Source: an uncultured Cellvibrio sp.
Lineage (GTDB): Bacteria > Pseudomonadota > Gammaproteobacteria > Pseudomonadales > Cellvibrionaceae
DNA: 14,958 nucleotides
Assembly (NCBI GenBank): GCA_946886255.1
Contig: CAMPIG010000068.1
Coordinates: 1-14,958 of the forward strand
Direction of reading: 5' to 3'
A program made the position numbers and the translations under genes. Below the pieces are notes generated by a model. It was not told where the DNA came from. It saw only the letters and a program-made list of their open reading frames with translations, and did no database searches. Below, piece by piece: positions 7,768-14,197 of this stretch; the stretch's first letter is position 1; each line of letters opens with the position of its first letter.

Positions 7768-7941
7768 GTGTTTATATTTAATAAATTGCAGGAGTATGTG
7801 CGTCGTTTACGACGCAGGCCCAAACCGAGCGAGTTACCCGCTGACAAGCTCGCGCAACGCGATCTTGGGGTAAGGGTGGTGCGTATTCGCCTGCCCTCAG
7901 GTTACGAAATCGTCATTATTGAGGAGGAAAAAGAAGATTAG
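7768..7941 (+). CDS. Putative small protein of unknown function (57 residues)
   Basis: A GTG-started frame encodes 57 residues and has AGGGA at 7755-7759, 8 bp before the GTG. The protein has a very basic first half (VRRLRRRPKPSELPADKLAQ), a beta-like centre (GVRVVRIRLPSGYEIVII) and an acidic end (EEEKED). There is no signal peptide or membrane segment. The strong charge layout and plausible ribosome binding site favour a real gene over chance. I do not recognise the family. The neighbours, znuD upstream and the convergent FecA-like receptor downstream, do not suggest a role. The alternative ATG at 7763 is in another frame and gives only 35 residues. Confidence 0.5.
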   Translation: MFIFNKLQEYVRRLRRRPKPSELPADKLAQRDLGVRVVRIRLPSGYEIVIIEEEKED

Positions 7942-8078
7942 CCAGATGTACGGCTTTGAAAGACGGGTATTCATGCGTGAAGAAGCGGGTGTGCATCCAT
8001 GCGTTACATCCATATAAATGTTTATCCTGAACCAGAGGAAGGATTTGCGGCCACCTGATCAGGCAACCGCAGAGGCTT

Positions 8079-10373
8079 TTATATCCGCCAGCTTAACGTC
8101 AGACGCAGGTCGCGGCCCGGTTCTGACAGACCGACAATTCCTTCGTAACCGGGAATATGTTCAAAGCTGCCGTTGGTGGCGTGGTCGATATAGTATTTGT
8201 CGAACAGGTTTTTGACCGTAAAGGTCACGTTGAAGTCCGGTGTGACAAACCATTGCGCATAGATGTCGTGCACCGCGTAGCCGGATTTATCCACGGTGCC
8301 TGCAGACGTGCGAATGTTTTTAAGACTTTCGACCAGTCGGCCATTCCAACCCAATTCCAACGCATCAGTAACCTGATAAGCCAGATCAGCGGTCCAGGTA
8401 TTACCGATAGTGTTGCCTAGTGCGCCGTGGTCAAAGGCATTGAGTTCCAGGTCGCCATCGTCGCTCAGCAGTTCGGAGTCGAAATCGCTGTAACTCAAAC
8501 CCGCTTGCACTTGTGTCCAGTCATAACTCACACGCAAATCAAATCCCTCGGTTTCGATATCGCCGATATTGCGGAACACCCAGCGCGGTATACCATTTAC
8601 CGGAATGCGTTGATCGTTGATAGCATTGTCGATGCGCGCACGATAAAAGGTACCGGAGAAACCAAACGCCTCGCGGTAATATTCAAAACCAACTTCAGTG
8701 TTTTCCGACTCTTCTGCTTCCACTTCAGGATCGTTCATGCGCGAATCCAGCAGGAAGGTTTCCATGGTTTGGCGACCGCGCAACGCTTCGGCGTAACTCG
8801 CATTGACGCTAAACGATGGTGTGAGCTGATAGCTGACACCGACGTTAGGGCTGAAGCCGTCTGCGGCGAATTTCTGATTGTTGGTGTCCGTCAATTCGTA
8901 ATCGTCATAGCGTACGCCGGCGCTTAACAGTAATTTATCAGTGACTTGGTACAGATCCTGAACAAAAAAGCCAGCCACAGTGCCATTTTCTTCTTCTGCA
9001 TTCGAATTGGTTTCAGGGCCGGCATTGACGGTATCGTCGCGATACTCGGCACCATAAATTAATTCGTGACTGCTCAGCTGTGTGGTATTACGCAGGTTAA
9101 TACCCTGGCTCTCCGATATGCCGTTATAAATCCCCCAGCGACCAATAACATTCTGTTCCAGTTTTGCCCGGGTGTTATACAGGGTAACTTCAAGATTCAG
9201 GAAAGGATTGTCAGCAGGGTTTAATTGATAGCCCAGATTAGTCGTGTTGCGTTCAATCTTGAGCGGGTAGCCGGGGTTCCAGTCGCTGATCACCCACTGC
9301 GGACGTTGTGCACGAATACCGTCATCCACACGCAGGTCATAACTGAGTCGTACAGTTTGGCTGTTGGTGAGTTTGCCCACGAGTTTGGCGTAACCCATGT
9401 CTTGTTCAGATTCAGTACCGCCCAATTCAGTACCGTTCCCATCGGTGATGGCGTTGCTGTCCGATTTAGCCACAGTGGCCATCCCGCTCCAATCGTCGTT
9501 GAGCTGCCCGAACAGATTCACACTGGCTTTATACCCTTCGGTGTTATCGAAATAGCCGCCTTTAATCAACGCACCAAACCGTTCACCGGGACGCAACAAA
9601 TCTTCCGGATCTTTGGTGGTAAAACGAATGGCACCGCCGAGCGCACCGGGGCCGTCGGTAGCAACACCGGCACCGGCGTGCACCTCAACTTGTTTTAACA
9701 ATTCGGGTTCAATGCTTAAACGGCCGGCGTGGTGAAACAACACGCCCGCTTGGGTCGCGCCATCAATGGTCACATTCAACAAGGCATCTTCCAGGCCGCG
9801 TACATAGACTTTTTCTGCGATGCCCACAGAACCCCCCACCGCAACGGACGGGGTTTTACGAAACACGTCTTCGAGATCATTGGCCTGGATATGATCAATG
9901 TCTTCCTGGCTGACCACACGGCGGTTGCCGCTGACGCAGGCATTCAAGGGTTCGTAGCTGCTGGAGATTTTTACGGCAGGTAATTGCGCGGCCGCCGCGC
10001 CGGTTATAGCTTGCAATGAATAACTGCCATCAGCCTGACGCACCAGGCTCAAACCGCTGCCAGCCAGCAAGACACTGAAACCGTCCTGTACGCCGTATTC
10101 ACCGCGCAGGCCCTGGGTTTGTTTGTTGGCCGCAAGGGCAGGGTCAAACGACAGGAGCACACCGGCTTCCATGGCAAAGGTTGATAGCGCGCGTCCCAGG
10201 GGGCCGGCGGGGATGTTGTAGCTTTTTTTAACCGATGCGGCGGGTTCAGCCACTTGTGCCATGACAGGTAAAGCGGTTGCGGCGGCTAAAGCCAGGGTCG
10301 CGGCTTGCAGCGCCAGGGTTAAGGGGTTACGCGCAGCAATACCGGGCTGCGAATGCTTGGGGCGATGAGTCAT
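8079..10373 (-). CDS. FecA-type TonB-dependent receptor with N-terminal signalling (STN) domain
   Basis: This 764-residue outer-membrane receptor and signal transducer has a signal peptide (about 1-40, ending in PVMAQ). An STN/secretin-type domain follows at 51-122 (YNIPAGPLGRALSTFAMEAG, then GLRGEYGVQDGF and GLSLVRQADGSYSLQ); in FecA-like receptors it contacts FecR in the periplasm. The plug is at about 150-255 (VYVRGLEDALLNVTIDGATQ at 189-208, VATDGPGALGGAIRFTTKD at 237-255) and the barrel runs to the end, with NLFDKYYIDHA and a final LTLSWRI. The STN domain implies control by an ECF sigma factor and anti-sigma partner, and such a pair lies at 12477-13944 on the same strand. The substrate is probably a ferric siderophore or heme, judged from the family only. 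AGGA lies 6 nt before the ATG. I see no clear terminator downstream. Confidence 0.9.
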   Translation of the reverse strand: MTHRPKHSQPGIAARNPLTLALQAATLALAAATALPVMAQVAEPAASVKKSYNIPAGPLGRALSTFAMEAGVLLSFDPALAANKQTQGLRGEYGVQDGFSVLLAGSGLSLVRQADGSYSLQAITGAAAAQLPAVKISSSYEPLNACVSGNRRVVSQEDIDHIQANDLEDVFRKTPSVAVGGSVGIAEKVYVRGLEDALLNVTIDGATQAGVLFHHAGRLSIEPELLKQVEVHAGAGVATDGPGALGGAIRFTTKDPEDLLRPGERFGALIKGGYFDNTEGYKASVNLFGQLNDDWSGMATVAKSDSNAITDGNGTELGGTESEQDMGYAKLVGKLTNSQTVRLSYDLRVDDGIRAQRPQWVISDWNPGYPLKIERNTTNLGYQLNPADNPFLNLEVTLYNTRAKLEQNVIGRWGIYNGISESQGINLRNTTQLSSHELIYGAEYRDDTVNAGPETNSNAEEENGTVAGFFVQDLYQVTDKLLLSAGVRYDDYELTDTNNQKFAADGFSPNVGVSYQLTPSFSVNASYAEALRGRQTMETFLLDSRMNDPEVEAEESENTEVGFEYYREAFGFSGTFYRARIDNAINDQRIPVNGIPRWVFRNIGDIETEGFDLRVSYDWTQVQAGLSYSDFDSELLSDDGDLELNAFDHGALGNTIGNTWTADLAYQVTDALELGWNGRLVESLKNIRTSAGTVDKSGYAVHDIYAQWFVTPDFNVTFTVKNLFDKYYIDHATNGSFEHIPGYEGIVGLSEPGRDLRLTLSWRI

Positions 10374-10438
10374 GATAATTCCTGCGGTTGATGTCTGGGA
10401 GATAAAACAAGGTCTTCACTCCCTATGCCAATCGAGAT

Positions 10439-10482
10439 TGAAAAAGTGACAGTCCTCGGTACGATTTTTTTTCAAAAAGTGA
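10439..10482. repeat. 9-bp direct repeat in the divergent promoter region of the FecA-like receptor
   Basis: AAAAAGTGA occurs at 10441-10449 and 10474-10482, 33 bp apart, close to three helical turns. On the minus strand both copies read TCACTTTTT, upstream of the receptor gene. Two same-face copies could be an activator site. The sequence is A-rich, so chance cannot be excluded. Confidence 0.3.
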
Positions 10483-10601
10483 AAGGGGTAGGTAAAAGAA
10501 GGATTTATCTGCAAACTGGCCAGTCTGACGGCAACTGCGGTAGCATCCTTGCCCGGTGGCTCGATGCGGTTAGATGGGCCAATTTTATAGTGAGGTGTAA
10601 A

Positions 10602-11060
10602 TTGAAAGCCGGAGTATTTCGTCGTTTGGTTAATCTGTGGCCACCCTTGTTGTTTGCCGGCATTCGCGCAAAGGTTATTCGCGCTGATTATCGGTATGTA
10701 GAGGTGGTGATGAAATTGCGTTGGTACAACCGCAATTACGTCGGCGTTCATTTTGGTGGTAGCTTGTTTGCCATGACGGATCCCTGGTTCATGCTGATGT
10801 TGATGCACAACCTGGGGCGTGAGTATTACGTGTGGGATAAACGGGGAGCGATTGATTACATCGCGCCGGGCCGCGGAACCGTCACAGCACATTTTCAAAT
10901 TGATGATGACGTCCTGGATGAAATTCGGGAGAAAACGGCAAGTGGAGAAAAATATCTGCCGGAGTTTCATATCGAGATCCGCGATGAACAGCAACAAGTG
11001 GTTGCACGTGTACATCGTGTGTTGTACGTCCGTAAAAAACCGGCGGCGCGTAGCGTTTGA
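10602..11060 (+). CDS. DUF4442 / hot-dog-fold thioesterase-like protein
   Basis: This 152-residue cytoplasmic protein belongs to the DUF4442 family, related to hot-dog-fold thioesterases. Typical segments are LVNLWPPLLFAGIR (9-22), RYVEVVMKLRWYNRNYVGVHFGGSLFAMTDP (31-61, the hot-dog helix region), YVWDKRGAIDYIAPGRGTV (76-94) and ASGEKYLPEF (113-122). I chose the TTG at 10602 because GAGG lies 6 nt before it and the family normally starts near LVNLWPP. An ATG at 10425 in the same frame would add 59 residues that do not look like protein. Members are thought to hydrolyse acyl-CoA or similar thioesters; no substrate is established here. It is divergent from the FecA-like receptor, and the next gene has its own candidate promoter. 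Confidence 0.82.
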   Translation: MKAGVFRRLVNLWPPLLFAGIRAKVIRADYRYVEVVMKLRWYNRNYVGVHFGGSLFAMTDPWFMLMLMHNLGREYYVWDKRGAIDYIAPGRGTVTAHFQIDDDVLDEIREKTASGEKYLPEFHIEIRDEQQQVVARVHRVLYVRKKPAARSV

Positions 11061-11111
11061 TATGCATCACATAAATTTTAAACTGTCGCGAAAATTTTCC
11101 TGTTATTTTGT

Positions 11112-11156
11112 TTGTCATCAAACTGGCAAGCTACAGTCACAAAGCGAGGGTAGATT
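11112..11156 (+). promoter_or_regulatory. Candidate Pho box and -10 upstream of the GDPD gene
   Basis: Three 7-mers spaced every 11 bp resemble the PhoB half-site CTGTCAT: TTGTCAT (11112-11118, 6/7), CTGGCAA (11123-11129, 5/7) and CAGTCAC (11134-11140, 5/7), with 4-bp spacers CAAA and GCTA. The third repeat ends 10 bp before TAGATT (11151-11156), a fair -10, which is the usual Pho-promoter geometry. The downstream gene, a glycerophosphodiesterase, is a classic phosphate-starvation function. Confidence 0.55.
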
Positions 11157-11175
11157 CAGCGTGTTTCTGAATCTA
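11151..11175. repeat. Perfect 9-bp inverted repeat just upstream of the GDPD ribosome binding site
   Basis: TAGATTCAG (11151-11159) and CTGAATCTA (11167-11175) are exact reverse complements around 7 nt and end 5 bp before the GGAG ribosome binding site. The left arm coincides with the candidate -10 TAGATT, so this is more likely a DNA-binding site than a transcribed hairpin, unless transcription starts further upstream. Confidence 0.65.
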
Positions 11176-11192
11176 ATAAAGGAGAAACCCTC

Positions 11193-12473
11193 ATGTCCCG
11201 GAAATCCCATACTTTGAGTAAATGCACGGTTTTTGTTTCAGCCGCATGTTTATCTGTGCTGGCCTGCGCGGGCAAATACCACGATGACGAGAAAAAGCAT
11301 TATCACGCTGATCATGCGCATAAATACCATCAACCGGTAGAAGTCGGCCCGCGTCCTTTTTATCTGGTTGAAGATATGGATGCGAGTCCGCTGAAACGAA
11401 AACTGCAATCCTGCGCAAAAGGACCTTTCCGCAAAACCGATTTTTCTATTGGCCATCGTGGTGCGCCTTTGCAATTTCCCGAACACACGAAAGAGTCATA
11501 CGAAGCAGCGGCGCGCATGGGTGCGGGCATTATGGAGTGTGATGTAACTTTCACTAAAGACAAAGAGCTGGTCTGTCGTCACTCGCAATGCGATTTGCAT
11601 ACCACGACCAATATTCTTGCTATTCCGGAGCTGGTCGCCAAATGTTCACAGCCTTTCACACCGGCGGACCTTACCAGCGGAACACCGGCATCTGCGCGCT
11701 GCTGCACCAGCGACATTACGCTTGCTGAATTTAAAACCCTTGAAGGTAAGATGGACGGTTTTAATCCCCGCGCCACGACCGTCGAAGAGTACATGAACGG
11801 TACAGCGAAATGGCGTACGGACCTGTACGCTGACAAAGGTACGTTGCTGACCCACGCGGAAAGTATCCGGTTGTTTAAAAAACTCGGTGTGAAATTTACC
11901 CCGGAATTAAAATCAGCCAGCGTGCCTATGCCATTTGAAGGCACTTATTCGCAAGCGGATTATGCGCAGCAATTAATTAATGAATACAAGGCAGCCGGTG
12001 TGCATCCGCGCGATGTGTGGCCGCAATCCTTCGATATTCAGGATGTGCGTTACTGGATCGAAAACGAGCCGCGCTTTGGTAAACAAGCCGTTTATCTCGA
12101 CGATATCAACACGCCGGACGAAGCCCCCTCGCAAGCAGAGGTTGAAGGTTGGGCCGCTGAAGGTATCAATATCGTAGCGCCGCCGCTGTGGGCATTACTA
12201 ACGCTCGACGATGACAATCGTATCGTGCCGTCTGATTACGCTATGTATGCCAAGGCCGCAGGTCTGGATATTATCGCCTGGTCATTCGAGCGCGACGGTC
12301 CGTTAAAAAATGGCGGTGGCTGGTATCACCAGAGCGTTCGTCCAGTCATCAATAACGATGGCGACATGATGGATGTGCTGCATGTATTGGCCAGGGACGT
12401 GGGTATTATCGGCATGTTTTCTGATTGGCCGGCCACAGTGACCTATTATGCAAGTTGTATGAAGCTGAAATAA
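11193..12473 (+). CDS. Glycerophosphodiester phosphodiesterase-family lipoprotein with His-rich N-terminus
   Basis: This 426-residue exported protein has a probable lipobox VLAC with Cys25; cleavage by the general signal peptidase is an alternative. Residues 29-46 are a short His-rich tail ([18 protein letters not shown], 7 His). The catalytic domain has the GDPD signature: GHRGAP (87-92) with catalytic-type His88, FPEHT (95-99, Glu97), [16 protein letters not shown] (115-130, with Glu115, Asp117 and His130) and the strand FTPELK (235-240, Glu238). The fold continues to [10 protein letters not shown] near the end. It should split glycerophosphodiesters into glycerol-3-phosphate and an alcohol outside the cytoplasm, supplying phosphate. 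The protein is longer than simple GDPDs, with an insertion at about 135-215 that contains a CC pair (170-171). GGAG at 11181 precedes the ATG. It ends 3 bp from the convergent fecR-like gene. Confidence 0.9.
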   Translation: MSRKSHTLSKCTVFVSAACLSVLACAGKYHDDEKKHYHADHAHKYHQPVEVGPRPFYLVEDMDASPLKRKLQSCAKGPFRKTDFSIGHRGAPLQFPEHTKESYEAAARMGAGIMECDVTFTKDKELVCRHSQCDLHTTTNILAIPELVAKCSQPFTPADLTSGTPASARCCTSDITLAEFKTLEGKMDGFNPRATTVEEYMNGTAKWRTDLYADKGTLLTHAESIRLFKKLGVKFTPELKSASVPMPFEGTYSQADYAQQLINEYKAAGVHPRDVWPQSFDIQDVRYWIENEPRFGKQAVYLDDINTPDEAPSQAEVEGWAAEGINIVAPPLWALLTLDDDNRIVPSDYAMYAKAAGLDIIAWSFERDGPLKNGGGWYHQSVRPVINNDGDMMDVLHVLARDVGIIGMFSDWPATVTYYASCMKLK

Positions 12474-12476
12474 TTT

Positions 12477-13436
12477 TTATACGCGACGTTTTACCGTTAT
12501 CCAGTAATCGGTAAAACGTTGCACGTCCACCGGCAAGGTTGCGACGAGCGAATCCAGAATGCGATCCGTATTGTCGATGGGAAATGCACCGGAAATACGC
12601 AACCCTGCCAGGCTTGCATCACCGATTAAATAACCCTGGCGATAACGGGCAAGGTCAGCAATAAAATCCGGCAATGCCATATCGTCTACCATCAGAATGC
12701 CGTTCAACCAGAGCGGTTGCGTGTGTCTCAGTGCAACAGGTGTTTCGACAAGTTGGTCATTGAAACGTGTGGCTTCTCCCGAGAGTAAACGCTGGGTTCG
12801 TTGACTGGCTGCTGCGCGAATTTCCAGGGCACCTTCAAATAAATCGACACGGGTAATGTGTTTGTCGCACCCTAGAGTAAACCGGGTGCCGAGTGCAGTG
12901 ACTTCGCCGTGGTCAGTGGCTGCAATAAACGCGCGCTGGTGGATGTCTTTCGCGGTACTAATCAACACTTCTCCTTTGCGTAACCTAATCCGTCGCTCTG
13001 TTGACGAAAAATACACATCAACAACCGAGTCGGTGTTTAACGTAAGTTGCGATCCATCGTGCAAGATGACATCCCGCTGCTCGCCCACGGCGGTTGCATA
13101 ATCCGCTACCCAAGCCTGCCAGGGCGTTTGACGATAACCTGCCCAACCCAATCCGCCGAGCGCAAAAACCATTGCCATGTGTCGCAATACTTTTCGTCTG
13201 CCGGGTGAGGCGGGGCGCTCCAGCGTTGCCAGGCCAATTTCGGCTGACATACCGGGAGAGGAAAATTTACGGGTGACGTTTTCGATCTGTTGCCAGGCAT
13301 ATTCATGGGCAGAGTTTTGCTGGCGCCACGCATGCCAGGCGGCGCGATCTTCATCTGTGGTATCGCCGGAGGTCAGCTGCACAAACCACTGAGCTGCTGC
13401 ATTGAGCGCATCGGTGTGAAGCGTATCGTTATTCAT
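12477..13436 (-). CDS. fecR: FecR-family anti-sigma factor / sigma regulator
   Basis: This 319-residue inner-membrane protein starts with ATG 13436-13434 inside the last codons of the sigma-factor gene; the 8-bp overlap (ATGAATAA) suggests translational coupling. The cytoplasmic N-terminal domain (about 10-55) has the characteristic tryptophans (W17, W34, W37, W48). A single membrane span is at about 85-101 (RHMAMVFALGGLGWAGY). The periplasmic FecR domain follows (about 113-210: GEQRDVILHDGSQLTLNTDS at 118-137, RRIRLRKGEVLIST at 148-161, TALGTRFTL at 180-188, VDLFEGALEI at 197-206). A C-terminal secretin-like domain lies at about 245-315. It should bind the FecI-like sigma factor inside and the receptor STN domain outside. 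The frame is open further upstream within fecI, but that extension is not protein-like. Confidence 0.92.
   Translation of the reverse strand: MNNDTLHTDALNAAAQWFVQLTSGDTTDEDRAAWHAWRQQNSAHEYAWQQIENVTRKFSSPGMSAEIGLATLERPASPGRRKVLRHMAMVFALGGLGWAGYRQTPWQAWVADYATAVGEQRDVILHDGSQLTLNTDSVVDVYFSSTERRIRLRKGEVLISTAKDIHQRAFIAATDHGEVTALGTRFTLGCDKHITRVDLFEGALEIRAAASQRTQRLLSGEATRFNDQLVETPVALRHTQPLWLNGILMVDDMALPDFIADLARYRQGYLIGDASLAGLRISGAFPIDNTDRILDSLVATLPVDVQRFTDYWITVKRRV
12486..12519. repeat. Perfect 11-bp inverted repeat inside the 3' end of fecR
   Basis: ACGTTTTACCG (12486-12496) and CGGTAAAACGT (12509-12519) are exact reverse complements around a 12-nt loop, 13 bp past the GDPD stop codon and within fecR codons for RFTDYWITVKR. 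There is no T tract on either strand. It could help stop or stabilise the two convergent transcripts, or be chance. Confidence 0.6.
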
Positions 13437-13944
13437 GATGGCGAAGCACGCAGTGCTGAATTGCTTTGGCAATATATTGGCGAACTGAGCTGACGGACAC
13501 GCCGAGTCGTTCGGCAATCTCGGCATGAGGCAGTCCTTCCAGTTGCAACAATAAGAAAGCATGGCGCACGTTGGGCGTGAGGCCATCGAGCATAACGTCG
13601 ATGTCGACTAAAGTTTCCAGCACGAGCGCGCGGGTTTCGGGAGAAGGGTATTCATCTTCCGGTAGATGCGCGATGGCATCCAGGTAAGCCCGCTCAAGAT
13701 CCTTGCGGCGCAGGCTGTTTACCATCAATCCATGGGCAATGGTGGTCAGGTAAGCACGGGGTTCACGAATGAAGGTCCATTCATCTTTTAACAATACTTT
13801 CACGAAAGTGTCGTGCACCAGATCCGCCGCATCCCAGGTATTACCGAGTTTGCTGCGCAACCAACCATGTAACCAGCCTTGATGATCGTTATAGAGCGTG
13901 TGGATGGCATGACTCTGAACCAGATTTGCCATGATGCTGCCCAT
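13429..13944 (-). CDS. fecI: FecI-family ECF sigma-70 factor
   Basis: This 171-residue (from 13944) ECF sigma factor has region 2 near the N-terminus (HTLYNDHQGWLHGWLRSKLG, then DAADLVHDTFVKVL) with the FecI-type FIREPRAYLTTIAHGLMVNSLRRKDLERAYLD, and region 4 at the C-terminus (LPHAEIAERLGVSVSSVRQYIAKAIQHC). It should direct transcription of the FecA-like receptor gene when FecR signals substrate binding. The start is uncertain: ATG at 13944 or 13932 (MANLVQSH) are both possible and neither has a good ribosome binding site. The frame extends to an ATG at 14010, but that codon lies in the promoter -10, so it cannot be in the message. It overlaps fecR by 8 bp. Confidence 0.92.
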   Translation of the reverse strand: MGSIMANLVQSHAIHTLYNDHQGWLHGWLRSKLGNTWDAADLVHDTFVKVLLKDEWTFIREPRAYLTTIAHGLMVNSLRRKDLERAYLDAIAHLPEDEYPSPETRALVLETLVDIDVMLDGLTPNVRHAFLLLQLEGLPHAEIAERLGVSVSSVRQYIAKAIQHCVLRHHE

Positions 13945-13995
13945 ATTCCCGTGAGTGACAGATGAGGTGACGAGTCTGCAAATAAAAATGCAGAT

Positions 13996-14037
13996 GATAA
14001 TTGTTCGCAATTATCCACACGGCTGGCGCAATGTCAA
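13996..14037 (-). promoter_or_regulatory. Sigma-70 promoter of fecI with overlapping Fur-like dyad
   Basis: On the minus strand a perfect -35, TTGACA (14037-14032), is followed after 16 bp by GATAAT (14015-14010, 5/6). The perfect 8-bp dyad GATAATTG-TTCG-CAATTATC (13996-14015) starts at the -10 and covers the expected transcription start. GATAAT/ATTATC arms are those of Fur operators, although the centre does not fit the 19-bp consensus. Iron repression of fecI is the classic pattern and is inferred here. Confidence 0.7.
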
Positions 14038-14131
14038 CGCACGCGACATCTGCTCACGCGGCGTTAAGAAACTAAGTACGCGTTAATTTTCGTTAGGCGA
14101 AGTAAAAAGCCGTAAGTGAAACGAAAACTCT

Positions 14132-14145
14132 TTGACAACGTTGTC
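14132..14145. promoter_or_regulatory. LacI-type palindrome overlapping the -35 of the GH16-like gene
   Basis: GACAACGTTGTC (14134-14145) is a perfect 12-bp palindrome with a central CG, the form typical of LacI-family operators of sugar-use genes. TTGACA (14132-14137), a perfect -35, overlaps it. A matching -10 is unclear; AAAGAT at 14155-14160 is weak. The site is 52 bp upstream of the start codon of a glycan-active enzyme, which fits repression relieved by a sugar. Confidence 0.6.
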
Positions 14146-14197
14146 TTAAGGGCCAAAGATAGTGCTGCTCGTTCTCCACTATAAAAGGATAAAAATC

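Noticed and set aside
10425..10601. Upstream ATG start for the DUF4442 gene
   Set aside because: The added 59 residues are not protein-like and family members start near the LVNLWPP segment; a TTG with GAGG upstream fits better.
13945..14010. Upstream ATG start for fecI
   Set aside because: This start codon overlaps the -10 and the Fur-like dyad, so it would not be in the message.
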